A stretch of DNA of 64,000 nucleotides, taken from contig JASFXZ010000003.1 in NCBI GenBank assembly GCA_032209605.1, forward strand, positions 5,892,807 to 5,956,806. The letters are read 5' to 3'. How positions within the stretch are numbered: position 1 is the first letter of the stretch; the number at the start of each line of letters is the position of its first letter. The notes beneath the pieces were generated by a model. That model made no database searches, was not told the origin of the DNA, and saw nothing but the letters and a program-made list of their open reading frames with translations. The position numbers and the translations under genes are program-made. Positions 11,309 to 23,691 of the stretch are shown here, in pieces. Source of the stretch: Mactromeris polynyma (Eukaryota > Mollusca > Bivalvia > Venerida > Mactridae).

Positions 11309-12084
11309 TTCACACCGGTCAGTCGCCGGACGTCGTAGGTTCGAATACCGAATGCTCTCCCAAGTAATTGTCTTCCACTTCCGATTCATAAGTGTCCAGT
11401 ACTTGCGGAAGAACAGGTATGTACTTGTCGGTAACCCAGGAGCGTCGATACTGTCAACTAACCGCCGTGCATTCAATTATAACTGTTGATAAACAGCGTA
11501 AAAGTCAAACACACCCAAATACATGCAAGTATGGTTATATATTTTTCGACAATAAACTATATTCGTTTAATAATTCAACATTGATATACTGTATAAGTGG
11601 ATAATATTGCGTGTCGAAATTGCCAATCTAGACGTTTTGCGTTCGTTATTGTTTGCGAATCGACGAAATTACTTTGATCATAATATCTACACTTCGTAAC
11701 AATCGCTATTATATAATCGATTGTAGGGCAGGCGGTGCAGTGACGTGCGGTACCGGACTCCAAGTATCGTCTACACGTTGCGTAGTTGAAATATACTTCG
11801 ATGAATGTGAAAAACGCTGCGTACAATGTTTGCGAATTTGTGTGCATTCGTAAATTCGCAGTTTTTTCCACCCGCAAACTTTACCACTTATACAGTACTT
11901 GAACCCTGTAATGGCAATGAAGATTTTTTTCTTAAAGATTCATCGTTAGTTATAGAAGGAAACTGTGTCCTGTATAAGTCATGTTAAAGCTGCGAACGTC
12001 GTAATGCATCTAAACATGCGCCCATAAGACTTCGAGCATTCTGTGTGCTGAACTCCCTGTTACAGTTCTGATTAGAATAACATC
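11309..12084. other. Noncoding stretch (unit 1)
   Basis: Immediately after the array, GGTTCGAATACC near 11338 resembles an RNA polymerase III B box, but no A box or tRNA fold is convincing. The rest, up to the MITE, holds nothing I recognise. Equivalents are in units 2-4; units 3 and 4 have 27 extra bases (at 27988-28014 in unit 3). Confidence 0.4.
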
Positions 12085-12230
12085 GAAATTAAAGACCATC
12101 TCAATATTAAGACCAACTCAAAATTAAGAACACAATTTTCAAGTCCATTTTCACTGTTTCACTGAAATCAACCTCAATATTAAGACAACCTCAACAATAA
12201 GACCAGTTTTCAGTTTGAGGTTTTACCGTA
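12085..12230. mobile_element. MITE family M2, unit 1 copy
   Basis: Phrases AAAGACCATCTCAATATTAAGACC and CTCAACAATAAGACCAG end in TTTGAGGTTTTACCGTA. In reverse complement this matches the better preserved element at 58132-58310 (TACAGTAAAACCTCAATAAT...). The outer left end has decayed. Equivalent copies are at about 20133-20278, 28742-28887 and 37220-37366. Confidence 0.65.
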
Positions 12231-12685
12231 ATTAGGTTATTAAATATTTAGGAAGTGTTATCTTGTACAATCGTCCACTTTTTCAGTTTCGTTCTCAGTA
12301 ACAGTTGCCATTTTCCTTGACATTTGCTGATTAAATTAGTCGGAAATTACATCTAAATTATGCATAAGATGAAAACGATAGTATATGTGTATTTTTTTCT
12401 ACGATCAACCAGATACATCATATAAACTCCCAGGATACCAAACTGAATAGCAAACTTGTTAAGTCATCTGTTTCGACTGGTTAATGCAGATTGCGTATTG
12501 ATGAACCTATATGTATACTTTCAACGGCGCATATGCAGTACCACAATATGTCATCCGTAAAAATGATTTTTATTACGATAATGGGACATTCAGTCTCATA
12601 ATATAACATCAGGTATATTACTTTATTAATGTATTTTTGTTGGAGAAAGAACTCAATACGTGTACATAACTCAAGACACTATTTT

Positions 12686-13160
12686 ATCAATACAATACAA
12701 TACAAATTTATTCATGATTTTAACCACCAGCCCATAACACAAGTATATATCACAATCATATATACAGTACACAGGTATTAATGCAATATAACAGTAACAA
12801 GATACTTTACCATTACAGACGTTAAATTTCCAAGTACATAGCTACAAAGATAAGAGCTCTTTTCTCAGGTCGGAAGCATAATAACTAAAACATGCAAGAG
12901 ATTGAATTATTTGCTCATTTGTACATGCTTATAACATTGTAATCTTATGATTACTTGTTGACCGCCAATACTTTATTGGAATGTAACGCTTTCTTAAATC
13001 GCCCAATATAAGAAGGGCACACTAACAGAAAGTGTAGCTCATCTTCTATAGCGTGCCTGTTACATAATTGCAAAGACGGTTTGCTCTTGCTATGTTGTTG
13101 TGTCGTCCTGTTTCTATAGCACTTTGTTTTGAGAAGATATTCCTTATGATCATACGATAA
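12686..13160 (-). pseudogene. LINE 3' end, decayed (unit 1)
   Basis: Read on the minus strand, decayed protein traces HNNIARANRLC and, after a frameshift, CNRHAIEDELHFLLVCPSY (about 13000-13065) match the Cys-rich C-terminal motif (C-x2-C..EDExHFLLxCP) of reverse-transcriptase LINE ORFs known from molluscs. About 300 bp later the fragment ends in AATAAATTTGTATTGTATTG (12686-12712), the typical tail of such elements. It is 5'-truncated and out of frame, so not functional. Family recognition is from memory; the clade is not decided. Confidence 0.6.
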
Positions 13161-13960
13161 TATCGATTAATTATTTAAATACTCGCCATCTGAAGCAATT
13201 ATGAGGTAAGTGATTAAACATCTCTTCTAAGTAATTTGTCGAGAATTTGTTATTAGAAATAATGTTATAGACTACGGATTGACAAGTTTTTCTTTCTGGA
13301 TTTACAAAGTATACATAACGAAGACATTTACTTACTAATATGCAAATTTGTTTCACACACATTTATCATGTGTATATTAAATTATTTTAAAGAGATCCTC
13401 GTTGTTAAAACGTCATGCTTAAAATGCCATCCTAGATTTACTTTCATTTTCAGTTACAATCTGGCGTATTATAACTGTTTCATAATTATATCTTTGAATG
13501 TATACTTTACCAAAGAGCAATACTCGTGCGTTCATTTGTATTTGTCCCTATTAAAATGCACCTTTTAGCAGCGATAAACATTAAAATGTAATTAAAACCA
13601 CGACGCCGTGGCAATACATATAGCATTGGTTATGAATAAGTCATTGGCTGATTTCGATTATGAAATATAACACTTAGGCCAGCATACACCACCTTACTTG
13701 GTGGAGTTTTAATGAGTTGGATAATGCTTTATTGCAGGAGCACTCGACTGTCTAACTTTGTATATTGCGATCCCGGGGAAGGCGTATGTTCATGTTCTAT
13801 TAGGCAATTTGACTTAAGATAAGCGGCAACCCAAATGATTTGGCAATGTGGAGATGTTGCCAGTCGCTTGCAGTAAAACTGATCAGTACTGGTTGGTATA
13901 ACGCACAAGCACCGGTTATGTCAACTGATCGCCGTACAAAACTCAAATACAGTTAGAAAA
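13161..13960. other. Noncoding right end of unit 1
   Basis: No gene seen. Contains short AT-rich sequence and TTGCGATCCCGGGGAAGG near 13768. It ends at the junction GTTAGAAAA|TGAAGTCACTTACT with unit 2. Confidence 0.4.
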
Positions 13961-14493
13961 TGAAGTCACTTACTGAAGAGGTTGTAAATCAAATAACATC
14001 GCTCAGATAGCGGGTGTCATAAAAACATAATCATATTTTCAACAATTTATTTTTAGTATTAGAAGCTGATTTTAGACACAAAAAAAATAAAAAACAGAAC
14101 CAAATGTGTAATAATAAATACGAAGACGTTTAAAATAACGTGATGACGGACTTCTTCAGCGTCTCTGTGCGGAAATTCGACTGGTTCCAAGAAAACATCG
14201 AATCAAATCCGTGCAACCTACAACAACCACGTGACCCATTAAATTAATACGAACCTTAAAGAATAATAAATATAGAAATGTCTGGCAAATGATTCCATTT
14301 AGGTTGTTAGCTTGCATTCATGTAATACAAGACAAACAGGTATAAACATTTCGCATAAGTTTATAAGAAGCGACAATACCACCCAGTTTAGTCTGCTAGA
14401 ACCAAGCCGACGACAGAAACTAAGTGACCATTAAATTTTCCATCCTTGAAATCCCCATTGTTTGTCCTCCTTAATTATCCTTAGTTGTCCTTT

Positions 14494-14700
14494 ATGGTCA
14501 GCCAGGCCAGTCACTGCGCCCCTGTTCCCTTGAGTAATTACCCTTACACCTCCTCCATGTTGATGGTCAGCCAGGCCAGTCACTGTGCCCCTGTTCCCTT
14601 GAGTAATTACCTTTACACCTCCTCCATGCTGATGGTCAGCCAGGCCAGTCACTGCGCCCCTGTTCCTTTGAGTAATTACCCTTACACCTCCTCCGTGCTG
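14494..14700. repeat. 69-bp minisatellite, 3 copies (unit 2)
   Basis: Three copies only, against 7 in unit 3 which otherwise matches this half of unit 2. This points to loss of four repeats in unit 2 or gain in unit 3. The middle repeat has a TTACCTTTACACC variant. Confidence 0.95.
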
Positions 14701-15367
14701 TGGATTGTTGTTTTCCCGAAGGTCTGTATGGGGAGGCACTGTCTTGTATATGCGGCATTCAGTGTAGCAACTTATAGTCTCTCTTTTACCAATTTAAACA
14801 CAGATTCATATCATAATTTGAGTCATTATTTGTTCACAAAGATTTACAGCATACACATTTTTTACACCAAATTCTACACCAAAAGTAAAAACACTCCGAA
14901 TTTGGAATAACTCACTAGTGGTGGTAGATACTTGTATCTGCTAAGAGAGTTAACCGCTGCAAAAAGGTTTGCGTCATTTATTGACAGTTAAAACCAGCAA
15001 CTCTTGTTTTTCTTGAGGGAATATATTCCTGTATTACTAAATTCAAATTCAATACGACCATCTGGTCAAGTTTTATTCATTATACATTTGTTATTGTCCT
15101 TATTTTCAGTGCCTCATAATGTATTAATCTGTGATTCCTTTCGCAAGCATATTTTACTTTTGTTATTGCTTAAGTGTCATAAAGCACCATTCGTGCATTC
15201 ATTCATTGTGATTATTGCATATACAAATGTGATATTATTGATATACAGTTTATTGAAAAGATTTCACGCCTAACTAATCATAGGAATGTATTCCGAATTC
15301 GAAGAATTATCAAAAAAAGCGTACTACTTCGTACGGCACGGCATAGCACAACATAGCGCAGACATAA

Positions 15368-17839
15368 TTATTTAAGTTGTACCAATAGGTCATCACACCT
15401 GCATGCACTTTTCCCATGCTCCTTAACATAAGTCTTTGCGTAGGAATGAAAGTTATAAAACTTGTAAAATGTAGAAGCTATAACGCCGATCGGTAACGCT
15501 AAGCAGAGAACTCCACATATTGCGCATGCGCTTGCAACCACGTGACCAAAAGTAGTATTCGGAGTATATTCACCATAGCCAACAGTTGTGAGTGTAATCA
15601 ATGCCCAGTACATTGCCACGAACATATTAGAAAATTTATCATTGTGAAATGTCTCGGCAGCGTACATGAGGAATCCAAAGATGCAGACCAAAATTCCAAG
15701 AATGAAAGAGAGAATTTTCAACTCCCTGATGGACGAAGAAAATGTAAGACCGACAATAGTGAAAGCTGGAATATGCTTTGTAAGGAAGAATAGCCGTCCC
15801 AATTTTAGTATGGTCATGTGTTTGAAAATTAAAAAAGCCCACATAGCATGAACATTCGTCAGCTCCGAAAAGTGAAGCTGCATAATATAAGAAATCCAAA
15901 ACGACAGGTACCCGACAAGGATTGCATTGCGGTAGAAACATGCAATAAATTTGACCTTTTTCGGGCATACCACGAAACACAACACAAAGTCGATTGTTAG
16001 TATAACATAACACATGGCATTAGCAAACTCCATGTTAGGATCTGCTTTACGGTTCTGAAGTGCGCTTAGTGTATCATTGTTGTACCCCAACATATCAATC
16101 AGTTTAACTAGCACTTCATTTTCAGCTTCCGTGTAACTCACTTGGAACTTCGGTAATGTCAGTACCGAATCGATTATCGTTGTTGCAACTATCAACAGGG
16201 ATGTGAATATACCCCAAATCTGAAAAAGAGTCACAACATAACCTGTTTATGACAGTAATAATGCAATATAAAAATCTGGCCCCCGGATAACAATTGACTT
16301 ACACTCCGCACTTCAATCACAAATAACAAAATGTACTATTAGTAGTCTAAAAGTGGAAATTTACGCCAGGAAAATGTATAAAATGTCAAAGGAGTGCTGA
16401 ATATTCGTTCGGTCCATTTTCTTTGAGTTTTCTGTGATTATGAGATATGGGTTTTAATGTCTCACTCCACACTCTGACTAAATATTTACCTTACAGCTCA
16501 TCTATACACCCAAATCTCGAAGTAAATGGGTCATAAAAGAATATTCAACATTCATTTGACACTACCATACATTTGTTATACTCAAAGTGAGTAACTATCA
16601 ACTACCATACATTTTTTCAGATTCAACGTGAGTTTCTATCAGACTCATTGAGTACACTTTGTGACTTGAGATTTAAGTACATGAAACAACCCACACTCTT
16701 TCTGTAATCTGATAACACCAGTCATTAGTACATATTTGATATTGGGAGTTATTGAATAACATATCGTAATTGAATACTAATCATCAAATGTTCATGAATT
16801 GATAACAGTTCAAATGAATCACGTATCACGAGTCTTAAAGAGGTATCTGGCTCATCTGAACATAAACTGTTGGAATTGGCTTCATCCAGTATTGTTGTTA
16901 CATTGGTTAAAACATCTCTAATAAGAACTATTGCAGTGTATAACCGATTGAATATATGTTTTACCATATTATTAACAGACAAATCTTGTAAATTGCCTGA
17001 TTGTTACAAAAAAGTTTTTTTTAAATATTATGATGTGCAAACTTCTTTCTTCAACAAATACGGATCAATGCACTGCAATGCATGAGGACATTCTTTGTTA
17101 ATGAATGTTTATTGATGTTTTAACTTTAGGAAATATATTTTCATGTATGTTTAGGTAAACAAATGAACTAGAAATTAGCATAGTTACTTGAACATGTTTC
17201 TGTCGTGGACCGGCGTTTCACTCAGCGTAATTTATAACAAATAGCTAGAAAAAATAAAATATGCAATCAACATATTTTGAATTATCACACATTCACTTAA
17301 ATGATTTCATATTCAAACTTGTACTTGTGTACAATGGAAAGTCACAAAGAGAGTTCACTTACCATCGCTCCTCGTGAGGAATTTGGTTCATCAAGAAACA
17401 GCCACGCCTTTCCTCGCCATGTCTTCACGTTCTCTAGCATTAAACACATGTAAGTATTCTGTCTAAAATTGTCAAACAGCGCATTCATCATACACACGTC
17501 GACGTTACTACTGTAAAGTGCTTCCCAGCAACAAGATGATACGTACTTTGAAGAAATTCCCCAAAATTCCAGTTCCTGTTTAAAAGTCGGTCCACAAACA
17601 TCTCGGGGAATATGCACGGCCCCTTTTCTACACGCATCAAGAATGTAATTGAATAACACAGGGTTTCTATCAAAGAAATATTCGTGAGTTTTAGTATTAT
17701 AGTTCTTTGTATCTCTATCTAACGTTGCGAGTTTGGATCCGGAAAATGTACCTAACGTGTCTGAATAAGTCATAAAAACAGTTCCCCCAATGTTTAGCCG
17801 GATGATACCATTTTCATCAACATTGACCGCTTGTTCCAT
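15368..17839 (-). CDS. Voltage-gated potassium channel, Shaw/Kv-like, gene 2 (two exons)
   Basis: Exon 1 is 17839-17363 and exon 2 is 16219-15368, with the same phase-0 GTAAGT/TTTTTCAG splice sites and 442 codons. Against gene 1: F7V, S30G, N49T, N130Y, A138V, R286W, I289L, Y293H, V346A, Q351H, G433R. It is nearly identical to gene 3 (one residue apart, M272 here). The T1 zinc ligands, TVGYGE filter and PIG hinge are unchanged. The short, similar flanks suggest each gene was duplicated with its own promoter. Channels of this family assemble as tetramers; whether these paralogues mix with each other or with other Kv subunits cannot be seen. Confidence 0.9.
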
Positions 17840-18581
17840 CTTAAGCGACTGAATGATCTATTTGAAAACACAATGTTTAAAAAGCCTCCCTACTCTAGCG
17901 ATTTCAGTAAGAAATGAGAGTTATATGAAACAAACAATTAACTGCCAAGATACACAAAACTTATCCATTTTATAAACGTCAAACGCAGACTGTATATGAA
18001 AGCGAACTCGTTTTAACGAATCAGACGACAATGGAACGTGCCACGATAATTTCGATTGTAAAACCAATAGCAATCCAATATACCACAGTCAACATTCATT
18101 ATTATGAGGTATTGAATAATATATATATCATACATTAAATAAACTGATCTGACGGTGTCGGGGAATCATCAAATACGTATCTGAATGACAACATAATATT
18201 AATATCCATAACTGGTAAAATATCGTTCGGATTGCCAAAACAATAACATGTATCAGTTTGTATTGTCTAAACTCCAGGGAACGTCATTTACTTGAATAAA
18301 AGTAATATATTAATTATTTAGTCTGATAGCCACGTGCGGGAAAAGAATTGTAAATTGTTTTGTTAATATTACAGATCAAACCCAAACAAGTGCATCTCAA
18401 ATATCACGATGTAATGTGTTTCTGCTTAGTTTGCACATCATTGCAAATGAATATTGTGATCGCGGGACGGCGACGGTTTCTGTCCATTACATGATTAGGT
18501 TTGTATATTAATACGAGGCAACGTTTAGGTTCGTGCATAACCAACCTGCTCGGTTCGTATCTCAGTCGATGAGTTTGCCGT

Positions 18582-19355
18582 AATAGCAGTAACAGCAGTA
18601 TTACTACTGTTATTGTTGTTACTGCTTGCTGGCAGTTATAGCAGTATAACTGCTGGTTCTGTTGCTAATGCTGGCAGTTATAGCAGTATAACTGCTGGTA
18701 CTGTTGTTAACGCTGGCAGTTATAGCAGTATAACTGCTGGTACTGTTGTTAACGCTGGCGGTTATAGCAGTATAACTGCTGGTTCTGTTGTTAACGCTGG
18801 CAGTTATAGCAGTATAACTGCTGGTACTGTTGTTAACGCTGGCAGTTATAGCAGTATAACTGCTGGTACTGTTGTTAATGCTGGCAGTTATAGCAGTATA
18901 ACTGCTGGTACTGTTGTTAACGCTGGCAGTTATAGCAGTATAACTGCTGGTACTGTTGTTAACGCTGGCAGTTATAGCAGTATAACTGCTGGTACTGTTG
19001 TTAATGCAGGCAGTTATAGCAGTATAACTGCTGGTACTGTTATTAACGCTGGCAGTTATAGCAGTATAACTGCTGGTACTGTTGTTAACGCTGGCAGTTA
19101 TAGCAGTATTACTACTGTTATTGTTGTTACTTCTTGAAGTTATAGCAGTATTACTGCTGGTACTGTTGTTACTGCTGGCAGTTATAGCAGTATAACTGCT
19201 GGTACTGTTGTTACTGCTGGTAGTTATAGCAGTATTACTACTGTTATTGTTGTTACTGCTTGAAGTTATAGCAGTAATACTGCGGGTACTGTTGTTAACG
19301 CTGGATTTAACAGTAGTTATTATGCTGTTACTGCTGTTACTGCTATTACTGCTAA
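18582..19355. repeat. 42-bp hairpin minisatellite (unit 2)
   Basis: Same variant order as unit 1 (SVANA-, GGY- and VINA-type repeats in the same positions) but one regular 42-bp repeat fewer, so it derives from the unit 1 array rather than from that of unit 3. Confidence 0.95.
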
Positions 19356-20733
19356 CTTCACACCGGTCAGTCGCCGGACGTCGTAGGTTCGAATACCGAA
19401 TGCTCTCCCAAGTAATTGTCTTCCACTTCCGATTCATAAGTGTCCAGTACTTGCGGAAGAACAGGTATGTACTTGTCGGTAACCCAGGAGCGTCGATACT
19501 GTCAACTAACCGCCGTGCATTCAATTATAACTGTTGATAAACAGCGTAAAAGTCAAACACACCCAAATACATGCAAGTATGGTTATATATTTTTCGACAA
19601 TAAACTATATTCGTTTAATAATTCAACATTGATATACTGTATAAGTGGATAATATTGCGTGTCGAAATTGCCAATCTAGACGTTTTGCGTTCGTTATTGT
19701 TTGCGAATCGACGAAATTACTTTGATCATAATATCTACACTTCGTAACAATCGCTATTATATAATCGATTGTAGGGCAGGCGGTGCAGTGACGTGCGGTA
19801 CCGGACTCCAAGTATCGTCTACACGTTGCGTAGTTGAAATATACTTCGATGAATGTGAAAAACGCTGCGTACAATGTTTGCGAATTTGTGTGCATTCGTA
19901 AATTCGCAGTTTTTTCCACCCGCAAACTTTACCACTTATACAGTACTTGAACCCTGTAATGGCAATGAAGATTTTTTTTTTAAAGATTCATCGTTAGTTA
20001 TAGAAGGAAACTGTGTCCTGTATAAGTCATGTTAAAGCTGCGAACGTCGTAATGCATCTAAACATGCGCCCATAAGACTTCGAGCATTCTGTGTGCTGAA
20101 CTCCCTGTTACAGTTCTGATTAGAATAACATCGAAATTAAAGACCATCTCAATATTAAGACCAACTCAAAATTAAGAACACAATTTTCAAGTCCATTTTC
20201 ACTGTTTCACTGAAATCAACCTCAATATTAAGACAACCTCAACAATAAGACCAGTTTTCAGTTTGAGGTTTTACCGTAATTAGGTTATTAAATATTTAGG
20301 AAGTGTTATCTTGTACAATCGTCCACTTTTTCAGTTTCGTTCTCAGTAACAGTTGCCATTTTCCTTGACATTTGCTGATTAAATTAGTCGGAAATTACAT
20401 CTAAATTATGCATAAGATGAAAACGATAGTATATGTGTATTTTTTTCTACGATCAACCAGATACATCATATAAACTCCCAGGATACCAAACTGAATAGCA
20501 AACTTGTCAAGTCATCTGTTTCGACTGGTTAATGCAGATTGCGTATTGATGAACCTATATGTATACTTTCAACGGCGCATATGCAGTACCACAATATGTC
20601 ATCCGTAAAAATGATTTTTATTACGATAATGGGACATTCAGTCTCATAATATAACATCAGGTATATTACTTTATTAATGTATTTTTGTTGGAGAAAGAAC
20701 TCAATACGTGTACATAACTCAAGACACTATTTT

Positions 20734-21208
20734 ATCAATACAATACAATACAAATTTATTCATGATTTTAACCACCAGCCCATAACACAAGTATATATCA
20801 CAATCATATATACAGTACACAGGTATTAATGCAATATAACAGTAACAAGATACTTTACCATTACAGACGTTAAATTTCCAAGTACATAGCTACAAAGATA
20901 AGAGCTCTTTTCTCAGGTCGGAAGCATAATAACTAAAACATGCAAGAGATTGAATTATTTGCTCATTTGTACATGCTTATAACATTGTAATCTTATGATT
21001 ACTTGGTGACCGCCAATACTTTATTGGAATGTAACGCTTTCTTAAATCGCCCAATATAAGAAGGGCACACTAACAGAAAGTGTAGCTCATCTTCTATAGC
21101 GTGCCTGTTACATAATTGCAAAGACGGTTTGCTCTTGCTATGTTGTTGTGTCGTCCTGTTTCTATAGCACTTTGTTTTGAGAAGATATTCCTTATGATCA
21201 TACGATAA
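20734..21208 (-). pseudogene. LINE 3' end, decayed (unit 2)
   Basis: Duplicate of the unit 1 fragment with the same frameshift and tail; differences are few. It moved with the unit, not by its own transposition. Confidence 0.6.
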
Positions 21209-22541
21209 TATCGATTAATTATTTAAATACTCGCCATCTGAAGCAATTATGAGGTAAGTGATTAAACATCTCTTCTAAGTAATTTGTCGAGAATTTGTTA
21301 TTAGAAATAATGTTATAGACTACGGATTGACAAGTTTTTCTTTCTGGATTTACAAAGTATACATAACGAAGACATTTACTTACTAATATGCAAATTTGTT
21401 TCACACACATTTATCATGTGTATATTAAATTATTTTAAAGAGATCCTCGTTGTTAAAACGTCATGCTTAAAATGCCATCCTAGATTTACTTTCATTTTCA
21501 GTTACAATCTGGCGTATTATAACTGTTTCATAATTATATCTTTGAATGTATACTTTACCAAAGAGCAATACTCGTGCGTTCATTTGTATTTGTCCCTATT
21601 AAAATGCACCTTTTAGCAGCGATAAACATTAAAATGTAATTAAAACCACGACGCCGTGGCAATACATATAGCATTGGTTATGAATAAGTCATTGGCTGAT
21701 TTCGATTATGAAATATAACACTTAGGCCAGCATACACCACCTTACTTGGTGGAGTTTTAATGAGTTGGATAATGCTTTATTGCAGGAGCACTCGACTGTC
21801 TAACTTTGTATATTGCGATCCCGGGGAAGGCGTATGTTCATGTTCTATTAGGCAATTTGACTTAAGATAAGCGGCAACCCAAATGATTTGGCAATGTGGA
21901 GATGTTGCCAGTCGCTTGCAGTAAAACTGATCAGTACTGGTTGGTATAACGCACAAGCACCGGTTATGTCAACTGATCGCCGTACAAAACTCAAATACAG
22001 TTAGAAAATGAAGTCACTTACTGAAGAGGTTGTAAATCAAATAACATCGCTCAGATAGCGGGTGTCATAAAAACATAATCATATTTTCAACAATTTATTT
22101 TTAGTATTAGAAGCTGATTTTAGACACAAAAAAAATAAAAAACAGAACCAAATGTGTAATAATAAATACGAAGACGTTTAAAATAACGTGATGACGGACT
22201 TCTTCAGCGTCTCTGTGCGGAAATTCGACTGGTTCCAAGAAAACATCGAATCAAATCCGTGCAACCTACAACAACCACGTGACCCATTAAATTAATACGA
22301 ACCTTAAAGAATAATAAATATAGAAATGTCTGGCAAATGATTCCATTTAGGTTGTTAGCTTGCATTCATGTAATACAAGACAAACAGGTATAAACATTTC
22401 GCATAAGTTTATAAGAAGCGACAATACCACCCAGTTTAGTCTGCTAGAACCAAGCCGACGACAGAAACTAAGTGACCATTAAATTTTCCATCCTTGAAAT
22501 CCCCCTTGTTTGTCCTCCTTAATTATCCTTAGTTGTCCTTT

Positions 22542-23024
22542 ATGGTCAGCCAGGCCAGTCACTGCGCCCCTGTTCCCTTGAGTAATTACCCTTACACCTC
22601 CTCCATGCTGATGGTCAGCCAGGCCAGTCACTGTGCCCCTGTTCCCTTGAGTAATTACCCTTACACCTCCTCCATGTTGATGGTCAGCCAGGCCAGTCAC
22701 TGTGCCCCTGTTCCCTTGAGTAATTACCCTTACACCTCCTCCATGCTGATGGTCAGCCAGGCCAGTCACTGTGCCCCTGTTCCCTTGAGTAATTACCCTT
22801 ACACCTCCTCCATGTTGATGGTCAGCCAGGCCAGTCACTGTGCCCCTGTTCCCTTGAGTAATTACCCTTACACCTCCTCCATGCTGATGGTCAGCCAGGC
22901 CAGTCACTGTGCCCCTGTTCCCTTGAGTAATTATCTTTACACATCCTCCATGCTGATGGTCAGCCAGGCCAGTCACTGCGCCCCTGTTCCCTTGAGTAAT
23001 TACCCTTACACCTCCTCCGTGCTG
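22542..23024. repeat. 69-bp minisatellite, 7 copies (unit 3)
   Basis: Seven repeats. The sixth carries the variant TTATCTTTACACATCC. The variant order is the same as in unit 4, so the two arrays are recent copies of each other. Confidence 0.95.
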
Positions 23025-23691
23025 TGGATTGTTGTTTTCCCGAAGGTCTGTATGGGGAGGCACTGTCTTGTATATGCGGCATTCAGTGTAGCAACTTATA
23101 GTCTCTCTTTTACCAATTTAAACACAGATTCATATCATAATTTGAGTCATTATTTGTTCACAAAGACTTACAGCATACACATTTTTTACACCAAATTCTA
23201 CACCAAAATTAAAAACACTCCGAATTTGGAATAACCCACTAGTGGTGGTAGATACTTGTATCTGCTAAGAGAGTTAACCGCTGCAAAAAGGTTTGCGTCA
23301 TTTATTGACAGTTAAAACCAGCAACTCTTGTTTTTCTTGAGGGAATATATTCCTGTATTACTAAATTCAAATTCAATACGACCATCTGGTCAAGTTTTAT
23401 TCATTATACATTTGTTATTGTCCTTATTTTCAGTGCCTCATAATGTATTAATCTGTGATTCCTTTCGCAAGCATATTTTACTTTTGTTATTGCTTAAGTG
23501 TCATAAAGCACCATTCGTGCATTCATTCATTGTGATTATTGCATATACAAATGTGATATTATTGATATACAGTTTATTGAAAAGATTTCACGCCTAACTA
23601 ATCATAGGAATGTATTCCGAATTCGAAGAATTATCAAAAAAAGCGTACTACTTCGTACGGCACGGCATAGCACAACATAGCGCAGACATAA

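Larger units (their letters stand above)
5438..13960 (+). repeat. Tandem channel unit 1 (8523 bp)
   Basis: First of four head-to-tail copies. Content from left: right end of the M1 MITE (5438-5486), about 480 bp noncoding, 69-bp minisatellite (5969-6589), channel gene (7265-9749, minus), upstream noncoding DNA (9750-10491), 42-bp minisatellite (10492-11308), about 770 bp noncoding, MITE (12085-12230), LINE tail (12686-13160), and about 800 bp with nothing recognised. Unit 1 alone keeps the complete M1 end (GCGCTCATATATAG); units 2-4 share a 10-base deletion there. It also lacks a 14-base segment (TCTGTGCGGAAATT near 14164) present in the others. Confidence 0.95.
13961..22008 (+). repeat. Tandem channel unit 2 (8048 bp), hybrid
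   Basis: Same order as unit 1: 69-bp array (14494-14700), channel gene (15368-17839), 42-bp array (18582-19355), M2 MITE (about 20133-20278), LINE tail (20734-21208). Up to about 18195 its diagnostic bases match unit 3, including intron and exon-1 variants. From about 18452 on they match unit 1, with the same 42-bp array variants and lack of the 27-base insertion. Gaps between these features hold no gene. Confidence 0.95.

Noticed and set aside
11330..11356. tRNA-like B box (GGTTCGAATACC) after the 42-bp array
   Set aside because: No plausible A box, acceptor stem or anticodon arm at the right spacing; one short match is not enough to call an RNA gene or SINE.
10523..11476. GSYSSITAGTVVNA-type repeat protein and its antisense frame in the 42-bp arrays
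   Set aside because: Same periodicity effect. The frames are broken in unit 4 and array order is not preserved, so no protein is under selection.
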